DNA from: MWEI01 sp964600235
GTDB lineage: Bacteria > Desulfobacterota > Desulfomonilia > UBA1062
NCBI GenBank assembly: GCA_964600235.1
Contig: CAZRIV010000009.1
Coordinates: forward strand, 62,001-126,000
Direction of reading: 5' to 3'
Length of the DNA: 64,000 nt
Shown here: one piece after another, positions 1 to 8,776 of the stretch
How the letters are laid out: each line of letters opens with the position of its first letter
Numbering within the stretch: the first letter of the stretch is position 1
Program-made: the position numbers and the translations under genes
Notes under the pieces: model-generated
The model's input: only the letters and a program-made list of their open reading frames with translations
Database searches by the model: none
What the model was told of the DNA's origin: nothing

Positions 1-49
1 GAGAGTTTTCGATCCCGCGACTTCATGAACCTTCCTGAAAGGAGTTTTG

Positions 50-1522
50 ATGGCCCGTTATGATTACGACCTGGGCATCATCGGCGGAGGCGCTGCAGGA
101 CTGACTGCCGCAGCAGGTGCCGCACAGTTCGGGGCAAAGACCATTCTCCTGGAAAAGGCCGGCCGGCTCGGGGGAGACTGCCTGCACTTCGGGTGCGTGC
201 CCTCCAAGGCCCTCATCCAGTCGGCATCGGTCTGGGCCCTGGCCCGCAGGACCCGGGAATTCGGCCTGCCCGGGCTGGGGCTGCCCTGCGTGGACCTCGG
301 TGCGGTCATGGACAGGGTGGCCTCCGTGATCGCGGCCATCGCGCCCCATGACTCTCCCGAGCGTTTCTGCTCCCTGGGCGCGCTGGTCCGCTTCGGGAAT
401 CCTTCCTTCGCCGATGAGCATGTGGTGGATCTGGACGGCGAGCGCATCTCCGCCAGGAGCTGGATCATCGCCACCGGATCGTCCCCTGCCCTGCCGAGCG
501 TCGACGGCCTGGAAGATGTCCCCTACTGGACCAATGAGACCGTCTTCTCCCAGAGGCGGCTTCCCGAGCGCCTCATCGTTCTCGGCGGCGGTCCTGTGGG
601 ATGCGAGATGGCACTGGCCTTTGCGCGCCTCGGGTCAAGGGTCACCCTGGTCGAATACATGGACACAATCCTCCCATCCGAGGACAGTGACATCGCAGAT
701 ATCCTGGCCAGACGCCTGGAGGCCGACGGCGTGGTGATCCATGCCGGCACGAAGGCCCTCAGAGCACGGAATGAATCCGGGAAAATCCTCCTTTCGCTCG
801 GTCCTGCACGTGACCCGGGTCCGGAGCTGACCATCGAGGCGGAGGCCCTGCTCGTTGCCGCTGGGCGCAGACCCAACACCGAGGGTCTTGCACTCGACAT
901 GGCAGGCGTTCATTACACGTCTCGAGGCATCCCCGCGAATGAAAGGATGAAAACCAACGTGGCACACATTTATGCCTGCGGGGATGTGAACGGCGTAATG
1001 CCCTTTACCCACGTGGCCGGGTATGAAGCGGGCATCACCCTTTCCAACGCCGTGCTGCGCCTGCCGCGCAGCGTGGACTACACAAAGATAGGCTGGTGCA
1101 CCTACACCGACCCGGAGATCGCAAGTATCGGAGCGAATGAAAAGCGAGCCCGTAAGGAAGGCCTCACGTATCGCCTCATTGAAGAACATTTTCACGAAAA
1201 CGACCGGGCACTGGCCGAAGGCGAGCCCCACGGGAAGATCAAGCTTCTCCTGGACACCGGGGGAAAGATGCTGGGCTGCCAGATCATCGGGGCCCACGCG
1301 GGAGAACTCATCCACGAGTGGATACTTGCCATGAACGGCAGGGTTGGCCTTTCGACCCTCGCGGGCACGACCCACCTCTACCCCACGTTATCAGAGATTT
1401 CCAAGCGCGCTGCAGGCTCCTATTTTGCCTCCCGGATCTTTTCCGACAAAACCAGATCCATCCTTCGTCTGCTCTTCAGCCTCAAGGGGAGGGCCTGCAC
1501 CGTTGATGACGGCAGAAAATGA
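50..1522 (+). CDS. FAD-dependent pyridine nucleotide-disulfide oxidoreductase (MerA/Lpd-like)
   Basis: Predicted cytoplasmic flavoprotein of 490 residues in the dihydrolipoamide dehydrogenase/mercuric reductase family. An N-terminal FAD-binding GIIGGGAAGLTAA motif is followed by the redox-active pair Cys44/Cys49 (GGDCLHFGCVPSKAL), a second GxGxxG for NAD(P)H (VLGGGPVGCEMA), an FAD-contacting YACGDVNG and a C-terminal dimerisation domain. The usual His-x-His-Pro motif of lipoamide dehydrogenases reads THLYPTLSE, so the catalytic His is Tyr, as in MerA-like members. There is no N-terminal metal-binding domain and no C-terminal Cys pair, so true mercuric reductase is unlikely and the substrate is unknown. 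I chose the ATG at 50 because GGAG lies 5 nt upstream; an in-frame TTG sits at 47. The gene feeding in from the left is not in the window. Confidence 0.88.
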   Translation: MARYDYDLGIIGGGAAGLTAAAGAAQFGAKTILLEKAGRLGGDCLHFGCVPSKALIQSASVWALARRTREFGLPGLGLPCVDLGAVMDRVASVIAAIAPHDSPERFCSLGALVRFGNPSFADEHVVDLDGERISARSWIIATGSSPALPSVDGLEDVPYWTNETVFSQRRLPERLIVLGGGPVGCEMALAFARLGSRVTLVEYMDTILPSEDSDIADILARRLEADGVVIHAGTKALRARNESGKILLSLGPARDPGPELTIEAEALLVAAGRRPNTEGLALDMAGVHYTSRGIPANERMKTNVAHIYACGDVNGVMPFTHVAGYEAGITLSNAVLRLPRSVDYTKIGWCTYTDPEIASIGANEKRARKEGLTYRLIEEHFHENDRALAEGEPHGKIKLLLDTGGKMLGCQIIGAHAGELIHEWILAMNGRVGLSTLAGTTHLYPTLSEISKRAAGSYFASRIFSDKTRSILRLLFSLKGRACTVDDGRK

Positions 1523-1569
1523 GGCTTTTTATGTATCAGGATAACGACCGGATATGAAAACACAGCACC

Positions 1570-2103
1570 CTAGAAAGACTTTATCTCCCAGATACCCTCA
1601 TCGTTCCTGACAAAAACGAGTTCCCGCGAATAGGAATAAATCCTCCGGTCTCCCGGGACCTTGATCTTGTATTCGGCGCAATTGGCCCCTTTGACGCCGA
1701 TGAACTTGATATCTTCCAGAGACTTGAGGATGGGGGCACGCTGTTCGGGGGTTGCGGCGGACAGAAGCATCCTGTGGATCTCTCTCATATCCTTTTCGAA
1801 AAACTCAACAGCCTGCTCCACGTCATCTTCGGAAAGCGCCTTTACCATTGCCTGCCAGCGGGTCTTCAGCATGGAGTCCAGCTCTTCCAGCTCGTCGGTG
1901 GACCACTTCTTGTTTGACTCGCGCAGCGTTATCTTCAGGGATATGACCTTGTCCACCTGGTCTTGAGAAAAACCCGCCAGCTGCATCTCTTCCATGAGCT
2001 GCATCTCGTCATCCGTGAGCATGGATTTGCCCTGCGATGTGCACGGGCATAGAACCAGGCCGAAGATAATCATCAGGGCGGCAGAAATGAATGACCTCGT
2101 CAT
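1570..2103 (-). CDS. Secreted small protein of unknown function
   Basis: 177-residue protein with an N-terminal signal sequence (MTRSFISAALMIIFGLVL, then CPCTS, which might be a lipobox-like Cys), followed by a charged, mostly helical region (residues 30-110, rich in Glu, Lys and Met) and a C-terminal stretch with beta character ending KNDEGIWEIKSF-like. The start at 2103 has GGAGG five bases upstream; an in-frame ATG 12 nt further out lies inside that Shine-Dalgarno region and is less likely. It converges with the flavoprotein gene 47 nt away. I do not recognise a family; export to the periplasm is inferred from the signal peptide only. Confidence 0.7.
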   Translation of the reverse strand: MTRSFISAALMIIFGLVLCPCTSQGKSMLTDDEMQLMEEMQLAGFSQDQVDKVISLKITLRESNKKWSTDELEELDSMLKTRWQAMVKALSEDDVEQAVEFFEKDMREIHRMLLSAATPEQRAPILKSLEDIKFIGVKGANCAEYKIKVPGDRRIYSYSRELVFVRNDEGIWEIKSF

Positions 2104-2365
2104 AAAAACCTCCATAATTCAATCAAGCATGCATCATCCAACTACAGATACCTCTGCAGAATTAATGAATTAAATATACTTTACACCATCTCCTGCGTCA
2201 TTTCAAGCGTACATTTCACCTGTTCATTTTATTCTTATATATTACCGCTGATTGACTATAAAGCAAGTATGTGGTTACATGACATGCCTGAGGTCATTCA
2301 CGTTGATGGTTAAAGAGGTGCATGACCTTTGTACATGTGTTCTTTCTGTGCGAGGAGGATTGGAA

Positions 2366-4333
2366 ATGAAGCGCTCTGCCTTTGCAATCATATTGTTGTT
2401 GATGGCCGTTATCGCTCATCCCTGTTTTGCCCAGGAACAAACCTATCGCATCGAGGTCCTGCAGGTAACGAATATCGAGCCCTTCCAGAAATCATATGAG
2501 GGTTTTCTTAAGGTGCTCGAGAACAACGGCATAATAATAGACAAGAACCTGACCGTCAGACGCACCATCATCGACTTCGACATCGAAAAGGCCGGGATCT
2601 GGAAAAAGGTGGGGGTCCTTTTGCGCATCAGGAGCGAGGCTTCCAGGATAGCCGATGCCAGACCAGACCTTGTCCTGACCATAGGCACACCTGCCACCAA
2701 GTATTCCAAAGACAAGATAATCAGTGCCGGTATCCCGCTGGTGTTCACGGCAGTGGCCATCCCCGAGGCTGCCGGATGTGAATCCATGACCGTCTCCGGC
2801 CCCGGGTTCACCGGGTCCACCCTGCACATGAACATGCCAGAATCCCTGAAAAAGGTAACCGCCTCTTTCCCCTCGGTAAAGACGGTCGGGATGGTCCACA
2901 GCGACGACGAGAACGGCATCGCCCATGTGGAAGAGGCGAAGAAACATGCCGCAGCGAGCGGAATCACGGTCATCTCCAGGGAGATCGGCAAGTCCGAAAG
3001 CATCTCCAGGTCGCTCGAAGAGCTGGCGGCCAAAGGGGCACAGGCCTTCTGCGTCCCCCTGGACACCTATTACGGGATCCGCAACTACGAGGCATGCCGG
3101 GCGCTCGAGGTGTTTTCCAACAGGACAAAGCTCCCGGTCATCAGCTTCGCCCTCATGAGGGTGCCCGGCGCCATGCTCTACGTGGGCTCCGATTTCGCCA
3201 CCATCGGCGAGCTGTCCGGAGACCAGGCTGTCAAGATCCTGAAAGAAGGCGCAAAACCCGAGAGCCTGCCGATACTCATGCAGAAAGAACCGAGCGTCAT
3301 GGTGGACAGGAACAGGCTGGCCGATTTCAAGTTGGAGCTCCCCGAAGAGATCACCGGTTCCGCGCAGATCGTCGATTTCACCCGAGAGAAACTGTACCGC
3401 ATCGAGGTCCTCCAGGTAACCGATATCGAACCGTTCCAGAAGGCCTATGATGGATTTCTCGATGTCCTGAACAGGAACGGGCTTGTTGACGGGAAGAACC
3501 TCCTCGTAAACAGGAAGGTCATAGATTTCGACCAGGAAAATGCGGGCATGTGGAGCAAGGTCGGGGTGCTCATGCGGATAAAGGACGAGGCCTCGCGTAT
3601 CGCTGATCTGAAGCCGGACCTGGCCCTGACCATCGGAACGCCGGCCACCAAATATGCAAAAGGGGCCATCATCGATGCCGGGGTCCCGGTGGTATTCACG
3701 GCGGTGGCCATCCCCGAGGCGGCAGGGTGCCGCTCCAAGAGCTCTGCCGGCCAGGGCTTCACCGGATCGACGCTCTACATGAACATGCACCATGCCTTGA
3801 AAATCGTGCGGCTTGCCTTTCCAACCATCAAGAAAGTCGGCATCATCCACAGCGACGACGAGAACGGGATCGCCCACATGGAAGAATCCACCCTTTTCGG
3901 TCCTGAGGATGCAGGGCTGTCATTCATTGCCAGCGAAGTGGGCAAAAACGATTCCATCATCCCTGCGGCGCAGGAGCTTGAAAAATCAGGCGTCGAAGCA
4001 TTCGCCGTGCCTCTGGACACCTTCTATGCCCTCAGGAAATACGAAGCGGCAAAGGAACTCAAAGATTTCTCCGTGAAGACGAAGATCCCCATCTTCAGCT
4101 TTGCCCTGGTGAAAATGCCCGGTTCCATGCTGTATGTAGGGACGGATTTCGACACGGTCGGCCGGCTCTCAGGCACACAGGCCGTCAAGATTCTCAAGGA
4201 AGGGACGAAACCCGAAAGCCTGCCCATCCTCAAGCAGGAAGATCTGAAGATCCTCGTGGATACGAATCAGCTCAGGGAATTGAATTACAAGCTCCCCCTG
4301 GAGATCCTCCAGATAGCGCAGGAAGTCCAGTGA
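2366..4333 (+). CDS. Tandemly duplicated ABC-type periplasmic substrate-binding protein
   Basis: Exported protein of 655 residues made of two copies of an ABC_sub_bind-type (TrpX/DUF534-like) periplasmic binding domain. A signal peptide covers residues 1-22 (cut after CFA). Copy 1 runs about 27-343 and copy 2 from 344 to the end; both open with YRIEVLQVT.IEPFQK and share the landmarks LTIGTPATKY, VFTAVAIPEAAGC, GFTGSTL, HSDDENGIAH, VPLDT and ML(Y)VG.DF, in the same order and spacing (period about 317 residues). The usual length of the family is about 320, so this is a head-to-tail duplication in one chain. The chosen ATG has GAGGAGG about 8 nt upstream; a longer frame back to 2252 lacks a Shine-Dalgarno. 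No permease or ATPase gene is adjacent. The ligand is unknown (family members bind aromatic amino acids or other small organics). Confidence 0.87.
   Translation: MKRSAFAIILLLMAVIAHPCFAQEQTYRIEVLQVTNIEPFQKSYEGFLKVLENNGIIIDKNLTVRRTIIDFDIEKAGIWKKVGVLLRIRSEASRIADARPDLVLTIGTPATKYSKDKIISAGIPLVFTAVAIPEAAGCESMTVSGPGFTGSTLHMNMPESLKKVTASFPSVKTVGMVHSDDENGIAHVEEAKKHAAASGITVISREIGKSESISRSLEELAAKGAQAFCVPLDTYYGIRNYEACRALEVFSNRTKLPVISFALMRVPGAMLYVGSDFATIGELSGDQAVKILKEGAKPESLPILMQKEPSVMVDRNRLADFKLELPEEITGSAQIVDFTREKLYRIEVLQVTDIEPFQKAYDGFLDVLNRNGLVDGKNLLVNRKVIDFDQENAGMWSKVGVLMRIKDEASRIADLKPDLALTIGTPATKYAKGAIIDAGVPVVFTAVAIPEAAGCRSKSSAGQGFTGSTLYMNMHHALKIVRLAFPTIKKVGIIHSDDENGIAHMEESTLFGPEDAGLSFIASEVGKNDSIIPAAQELEKSGVEAFAVPLDTFYALRKYEAAKELKDFSVKTKIPIFSFALVKMPGSMLYVGTDFDTVGRLSGTQAVKILKEGTKPESLPILKQEDLKILVDTNQLRELNYKLPLEILQIAQEVQ
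2445..4318 (+). repeat. Two-copy tandem duplication inside the binding-protein gene
   Basis: Two coding units of about 950 bp, beginning near 2444 and 3395, encode homologous binding-protein domains. They agree over almost their entire length at protein level with no large insertions; the DNA has diverged, so this is an old duplication and not an assembly artefact. Confidence 0.85.
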
Positions 4334-4526
4334 GGTGAGTGCTTAACGAGTGCTCGAGGCGGCCTGTTCAAGGCATGCATATCGGCTTCGTGGTTATGCA
4401 ATGGTATAAGTGAGGCTTTTATCCCCTCACTTCCGTACACCACCGGGTAATAGCGTGGCCTCAGGAGGACAGTACTATCTGCACCCTCCATACAGGGTGA
4501 ACGTCGCCGCTGATTTATCTAAGGAA

Positions 4527-4551
4527 AAGGGGCAGGATGAACCTGCCCCTT
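4527..4551 (-). terminator. Rho-independent terminator of the cold-shock gene
   Basis: Perfect 10-bp stem, AAGGGGCAGG at 4527-4536 and CCTGCCCCTT at 4542-4551, with a 5-nt loop. Read on the minus strand it lies 12 nt past the stop codon of the cold-shock gene and is followed by TTTTCCTTA, a modest T tract. Confidence 0.75.
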
Positions 4552-4562
4552 ACATGGACTGC

Positions 4563-4763
4563 TTAGGATTTGCTGACGTTGGATGCCTGAGGCCCCTTCG
4601 GTCCTGCAACAATCTCGAAGGTCACGCGCTGACCCTCTTCAAGGGATTTGAAACCCTCACCATTGATCGATGTGTGGTGCACGAATACATCCTGTCCACC
4701 GTCTGCAGTGATGAAACCATAACCTTTTGAATCGTTGAACCACTTAACTGTTCCCTGTGCCAT
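4563..4763 (-). CDS. Cold-shock protein, CspA family
   Basis: 66-residue single cold-shock domain, the family's normal size, acting as an RNA/single-stranded-DNA binding protein and RNA chaperone in the cytoplasm. Both nucleic-acid binding motifs are intact: RNP1 as KGYGFITA and RNP2 as VFVHHTSI; the chain opens GTVKWFN and ends GPQASNVSKS. The ATG at 4763 follows AGG with 6 nt spacing. About 150 nt of AT-rich sequence upstream on the minus strand before the divergent gene could hold the long 5' leader typical of csp mRNAs, though I could not define a promoter. A strong terminator sits immediately downstream. Confidence 0.96.
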   Translation of the reverse strand: MAQGTVKWFNDSKGYGFITADGGQDVFVHHTSINGEGFKSLEEGQRVTFEIVAGPKGPQASNVSKS

Positions 4764-5045
4764 TGAATACCTCTTAATCCAGGCCCCGGTTCGGCAAAAA
4801 CAACGGGACTCTGTGTGTGTATTTCTGAAATGATAAATGTATCGTAAAAGGAATATTGGCTTTAAGAAGTGTATCCGAAGGTACCATTCGTAAGGCAAGA
4901 TTCGAGTTAGATATATTCATATTTCAGATCTAGAAATCTCATAAACGCGCAGGCGGCATCCTGTCAAGCATTAATTTTCAATTTGTTTCCTTGAGAATCC
5001 CGCATGGAATCACTATCATCATGACAGGTGGGAGATAAAAATATT

Positions 5046-6185
5046 ATGTCCTTGTTTCTGTTCATTGTCTTGAGCGTATATGGCGCCGTCCATGTGTATG
5101 CCTTCTTAAAGATAAAGGCCGCCTTTCCCTTTGGGCCTGTTTCCGGCCTGCTGCTTGGTATCTTCATGGTCACCATGGTCTTCGCCCCTGCCCTGGTGAG
5201 GATCCTGGAAAGGCTCGGCCATGACTGTCCGGCACGGATCATATCCTACATCGGTTACGGATGGATGGGGGCCCTCTTCATCTTCTTCTGTCTGTCTTTT
5301 GTATCCGATCTCTGGCGTCTGGCGGCATATACTGCAGGATTCATCCTCCACAGGGATCCGGCTCCTTTCGTGCCGGCAGCCAGGACCGCCTTTCTTGCCC
5401 AGGTAATCCTTACCCTCGCAATTGCAGTCTATGGATACGCCGAGGCCCTGAACATCCGTCCGGAGTTCATAACCATCCAGACACCAAAGATCCCTGAATC
5501 CACGGGCAGACTCAGGGTCGTCCAGATCTCGGATGTCCACCTGGGCATAATGGTGCGACAGGAAAGGCTGCACAGGATCCTTACGGTGATTCGGGAGGCC
5601 CGCCCGGATATCCTTGTCTCTACCGGGGACCTCGTGGACGGCCAGATAGACGGCATGCAGGACCTGGCCGACGCCCTTTCCCAGGTCCACCCCCCCCTTG
5701 GCAAATACGCGGTGACCGGCAACCACGAGTTCTATGCAGGGCTCGACCATGCCCTGGAGATCACGGCACGCTCAGGCTTTACCATACTGAGAAACGAGGC
5801 CGTCAGAGGACCCATTACCATTGCAGGCGTTGATGACCCCACGGGAAGACGCCTCGGCCTGACGAACGGGATATCGGAGGGCCGGCTGCTTTCGACCCTT
5901 CCGAAAGACCGTTTCACCCTGCTCCTCAAACACCAGCCTCACATCCGCACAGACTCGCCGGGGCTGTTCGACCTCCAGCTGTCCGGGCATACCCACAAGG
6001 GACAGATCTTCCCCTTCGGCTATCTGGTGCGGATCTTCTTCCCACACATCGCAGGATGGCACGGCCTGCCCGGGGGGTCGGCCCTGTATGTGAGCAGGGG
6101 CACAGGGACCTGGGGCCCGCCCATACGATTTCTCTCCCCGCCCGAGGTCACGGTGATCGACCTCGTTCATGGCGGAGAAAAATGA
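5046..6185 (+). CDS. Membrane-anchored calcineurin-like metallophosphoesterase (YkuE/YaeI-like)
   Basis: 379-residue protein with about four hydrophobic segments in residues 1-140 and a C-terminal calcineurin-type phosphoesterase domain. All metal-binding motifs are present in order: QISDVHLG (D, H), STGDLVDG (D), GNHEFY (N, H), LLKHQPH (H) and LSGHTHKGQIFP (H, H), followed by the typical YVSRGTGTWGPPIRF tail. YaeI/YkuE relatives hydrolyse phosphodiesters in lipids such as UDP-diacylglucosamine, but the substrate here is not shown. ATG 5046 was chosen because translation then begins at the first membrane helix; a GTG at 5028 adds six residues. The downstream binding-protein gene has its own probable promoter. 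Confidence 0.9.
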   Translation: MSLFLFIVLSVYGAVHVYAFLKIKAAFPFGPVSGLLLGIFMVTMVFAPALVRILERLGHDCPARIISYIGYGWMGALFIFFCLSFVSDLWRLAAYTAGFILHRDPAPFVPAARTAFLAQVILTLAIAVYGYAEALNIRPEFITIQTPKIPESTGRLRVVQISDVHLGIMVRQERLHRILTVIREARPDILVSTGDLVDGQIDGMQDLADALSQVHPPLGKYAVTGNHEFYAGLDHALEITARSGFTILRNEAVRGPITIAGVDDPTGRRLGLTNGISEGRLLSTLPKDRFTLLLKHQPHIRTDSPGLFDLQLSGHTHKGQIFPFGYLVRIFFPHIAGWHGLPGGSALYVSRGTGTWGPPIRFLSPPEVTVIDLVHGGEK

Positions 6186-6198
6186 AAGGCTTATCCCT

Positions 6199-6226
6199 TT
6201 GATCAATTTTAATAGAATATTGTAAT
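6199..6226 (+). promoter_or_regulatory. Possible sigma-70 promoter upstream of the orphan binding protein
   Basis: TTGATC at 6199-6204 and TGTAAT at 6221-6226 with a 16-bp AT-rich spacer, about 90 nt before the start codon at 6316. Match to consensus is 4/6 and 5/6; prediction by eye only. Confidence 0.4.
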
Positions 6227-6315
6227 GTAAGTAACATTGCTGTATCAAGATTATCAGTCACACCTATGGCCTTTCCGCACCCGAGAAGCACACTAACTTT
6301 CCAGAGGGGGTTCGT

Positions 6316-7254
6316 ATGAAGGTAAGCAGGATATGCTGTTTTTTTCTTCTCATGATGCTTTTCTCTTGTTGCTTCTCATCAAACCTCTTTGCAGTGGACA
6401 TCGGCGTGGCCTGGGAGGGAAAATCCGGCATGGCGAACAATGTCATGAAGGGATTTGCCGAAGGGATCAAGGGGGCGGGCATCAATATTGAGTACCAGAG
6501 GGACCTCACTTCTCCGGCCGAGCTTGAAAAAGTGATCTCCCGTTTCCAGAAAGAAAAGGCCGGCATGGTGATCATGCGCTCCACGGGCTCTGAAATACTG
6601 ATGAAAAACCCACCAACCATCCCTACATTTATCGGTGCGTGTAATCACCCGGCAAAAGTCGGGGTCATCAAGAACATTAAGGCGCCGGAAGGCAAAATCA
6701 CCGGTGTCTCCTATTATATCCCCGGCAAAACGCATCTGGATATCATGAAAGCAATCCTGCCCGAGATAAAGTCCGTGATGCTCATCATGGAAAAGGGCCA
6801 CCCTTCCGCACCCATAGAGGAAGATGAGACGAAGGCTGCCTGCAACGCACTAGGGATTGCATATCGCGGAAAGATGTGCTCGTCTGTCGATGAAATCATC
6901 TCCACCGTGAAGGAGAATCACAATAGAGTCTCGGCCTTTATCATCGGCACCCAGGCGCTCGTCTTTGATAATACACCCAAGATCATCGATGCCGCGGGGA
7001 AAACCCCTTGTTTTGCCTATTCCGAAAAACCCATCAAGAACGGTGCCCTGGGAGGGTACGTTGCAGACGATGAGGCCCTGGGCAAAATGCTTGCTGCCTC
7101 CGTCATCGAGGTCCTGGTCAAAGGCAGGGCCATAAAGGATGTCCCGGTCAAATTCGATCCGCAGCCGGTGTTCTATCTCAACGGGAATACATACAAGAAA
7201 CTCGGTCTTGAGATTCCACCGAATGTCCTTGGAGCAGCCAAGATCATCCAATAG
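6316..7254 (+). CDS. Single-domain ABC-type substrate-binding protein
   Basis: 312-residue exported protein of the same ABC_sub_bind family as the duplicated protein at 2.4-4.3 kb, but with one domain. Residues 1-27 form a Cys-rich signal sequence (ICCFFLLMMLFSCCFSSNLF, cut after FA), and the mature chain opens VDIGVAWEGKSGMANN. Features shared with family members include a central GVSYYIPGKTHLDIMK segment and a C-terminal KLGLEIPPNVLGAAKII. The ATG follows AGAGGGGG with about 6 nt spacing. There is no adjacent permease or ATPase, so it is an orphan binding protein whose partner must lie elsewhere, or a sensor. A terminator-like hairpin follows directly. Confidence 0.82.
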   Translation: MKVSRICCFFLLMMLFSCCFSSNLFAVDIGVAWEGKSGMANNVMKGFAEGIKGAGINIEYQRDLTSPAELEKVISRFQKEKAGMVIMRSTGSEILMKNPPTIPTFIGACNHPAKVGVIKNIKAPEGKITGVSYYIPGKTHLDIMKAILPEIKSVMLIMEKGHPSAPIEEDETKAACNALGIAYRGKMCSSVDEIISTVKENHNRVSAFIIGTQALVFDNTPKIIDAAGKTPCFAYSEKPIKNGALGGYVADDEALGKMLAASVIEVLVKGRAIKDVPVKFDPQPVFYLNGNTYKKLGLEIPPNVLGAAKIIQ

Positions 7255-7258
7255 GATT

Positions 7259-7299
7259 CCCTCCCCTCTCCCATACCCGGGGAGGGGGGATATTTTTTT
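7259..7299 (+). terminator. Rho-independent terminator
   Basis: CCCTCCCC at 7259-7266 pairs with GGGGAGGG at 7279-7286 (12-nt loop), followed after a short GGGATA stretch by seven T residues at 7293-7299. It ends the orphan binding-protein transcript. Confidence 0.75.
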
Positions 7300-7375
7300 C
7301 TTTATTCTTTCTTTTTGTCTTGTATATGTATGATCTAGTCCTGATATGCATCCCATACAACCAAGGAGGTTTATT

Positions 7376-7909
7376 ATGGCCCGTGATACCAAAGACACAA
7401 GGAGAAAGAAGGTCGTCGATGTGCTCAACAAGGCCCGATCCATGGAACTGCAGGCTATCTATCAATACATGAACCAGCATTATAATCTGGACAACATGGA
7501 TTACGGCGATCTCGCGCTCAAGGTGAAGCTCATTGCCATTGACGAGATGCGCCACGCTGAAATGTTTGCAGAAAGAATCAAGGAGCTGGGCGGTGAACCT
7601 ACCGCCGAGCCTGCTGCAAAGATAGAAAAGGGGCAGAGCGTCAAGGTCATTTTTCCATTCGATGCAAAACTCGAGGATGACACCGTGGACATCTACAACC
7701 AGTTCCTTCTGGTGTGCCGTGAAAACGGTGACAGTATCAGCATGAAGCTCTTCGAAACCATCATCGATGAAGAGCAGGCCCACTTCAATTACTTTGACAA
7801 CGTGGGAGAGCATATTACGAATCTCGGGGCGGCATACCTGTCCCAGATAGCCGGGACTCCGGCGGACTCCGGCGCCCCGTCCAAAGGCTTCATCGCATCA
7901 AAGGGCTAA
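7376..7909 (+). CDS. bfr: Bacterioferritin
   Basis: 177-residue ferritin-like four-helix protein that oxidises and stores iron in a 24-mer shell. All six di-iron ligands of E. coli bacterioferritin are present at a constant offset of +6: Glu24, Glu57, His60, Glu100, Glu133 and His136 (motifs ELQAIYQY, DEMRHAE, DEEQAHF). The haem-ligand Met52 of E. coli corresponds to Met58, so haem binding between subunits is expected. The chain is about 20 residues longer than the usual 158, with a Pro/Gly/Ser-rich C-terminal tail. ATG 7376 has a strong AAGGAGGT upstream; an in-frame ATG at 7346 is less likely. It stands alone, suggesting its own iron- or oxidative-stress-responsive control, not visible here. 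Confidence 0.93.
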   Translation: MARDTKDTRRKKVVDVLNKARSMELQAIYQYMNQHYNLDNMDYGDLALKVKLIAIDEMRHAEMFAERIKELGGEPTAEPAAKIEKGQSVKVIFPFDAKLEDDTVDIYNQFLLVCRENGDSISMKLFETIIDEEQAHFNYFDNVGEHITNLGAAYLSQIAGTPADSGAPSKGFIASKG

Positions 7910-8007
7910 GGGTGCTTGACCCTGCTCATTCCATATGAAACAGGATATGCCTGCAGGGGCCGTGGTTTGCCATGCCCCATGCAGGGGTAGCGTACCAGGA
8001 GGAACCG

Positions 8008-8505
8008 ATGAGGGAAAAGGCGTTTCAGGAATATTACCCCGACGACCTGAGCCACTGCTATGGGTGCGGTCGGCTGAATGAGCATGGACACCATATAAAA
8101 AGCTATTGGGACGGGGATGAGAGCGTCGCCCGGTTCACCCCTGAGCCTTACCACATGGCAATCCCGGGTTTTGTATATGGCGGGCTCATAGCATCGCTTA
8201 TTGACTGCCACGGCACCGGCACCGCATCTGCTGCCGCATACCGGAAGGAAAACCGCCACATGGACACCGGGCCCGCACTGAGGTTTGTCACGGCATCATT
8301 GCACGTGGACTATATCAGGCCGACCCCGCTGGGTGTTGAGCTCGTCTTTCGGGGCAAGGTCACGAAGCTAGGCGAGCGGAAGGTGATTGTATCCGTAACG
8401 ATGTCCGCAAAGGGGGATATCTGTGCGAAGGGTGAAGTGGTGGCTGTGAGAATGCCTGAGCATATGAACCCATCTAAGGCTTCATTCACCGCGGAAGGGG
8501 TCTGA
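8008..8505 (+). CDS. PaaI-like hotdog-fold thioesterase
   Basis: 165-residue protein of the 4HBT/PaaI acyl-CoA thioesterase type. The hotdog core is visible as GFVYGGLIASLIDCHGTG (the HGG-x(n)-D/E helix, here with YGG and Asp-Cys-His) followed by beta strands LHVDYIRPTPLG and ERKVIVSVTMSAKGDICAKGEVVAVRM. Residues 12-20 (HCYGCGRLN) carry two Cys near the N-terminus as in related thioesterases. ATG 8008 has AGGAGG with 5-nt spacing; an upstream in-frame ATG at 7972 lacks one. It is 10 nt upstream of a small membrane protein gene and probably co-transcribed. The acyl substrate is unknown. Confidence 0.82.
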   Translation: MREKAFQEYYPDDLSHCYGCGRLNEHGHHIKSYWDGDESVARFTPEPYHMAIPGFVYGGLIASLIDCHGTGTASAAAYRKENRHMDTGPALRFVTASLHVDYIRPTPLGVELVFRGKVTKLGERKVIVSVTMSAKGDICAKGEVVAVRMPEHMNPSKASFTAEGV

Positions 8506-8515
8506 TACGGGATCT

Positions 8516-8731
8516 ATGGGCCTGTTCAAGATCGACATTCAGCTGCTCATGGTAACAGCGATCGTATCATTCATTGCAACCGTTGCAATTGTCTTTATGA
8601 TCCATCTGGTCCAGCCCGGGCTGAGTGCCTTCAAAGGCGGCACCGCTCTGTTCATTTATATCGGCGTCTTCACTGCCAATCTCATTATCGAGGCCGCCCG
8701 CCAGCGCTCCGATAAAAAACAGGACCTTTAG
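8516..8731 (+). CDS. Small two-helix membrane protein
   Basis: 71-residue protein with two hydrophobic helices (about residues 10-31 and 42-61, the first rich in Val/Ile, the second LFIYIGVFTANLIIEAA) and a charged C-terminus RQRSDKKQDL. Inner-membrane location is inferred. It starts 10 nt after the thioesterase stop with only a weak GGGA Shine-Dalgarno, consistent with translational coupling. No family recognised; conserved co-location should be tested before assigning a role. Confidence 0.6.
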   Translation: MGLFKIDIQLLMVTAIVSFIATVAIVFMIHLVQPGLSAFKGGTALFIYIGVFTANLIIEAARQRSDKKQDL

Positions 8732-8776
8732 GCAGGAGTTTACCTGTCTTCTCACAGGATAACCTCCGTTCACTCT

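Noticed and set aside
2492..3877. Minus-strand frame of 461 codons opposite the duplicated binding protein
   Set aside because: No family resemblance, and the plus strand encodes a complete exported protein with clear repeats.
4410..4730. Plus-strand frame overlapping the cold-shock gene
   Set aside because: It runs antisense through the csp terminator and coding region, with no motif.
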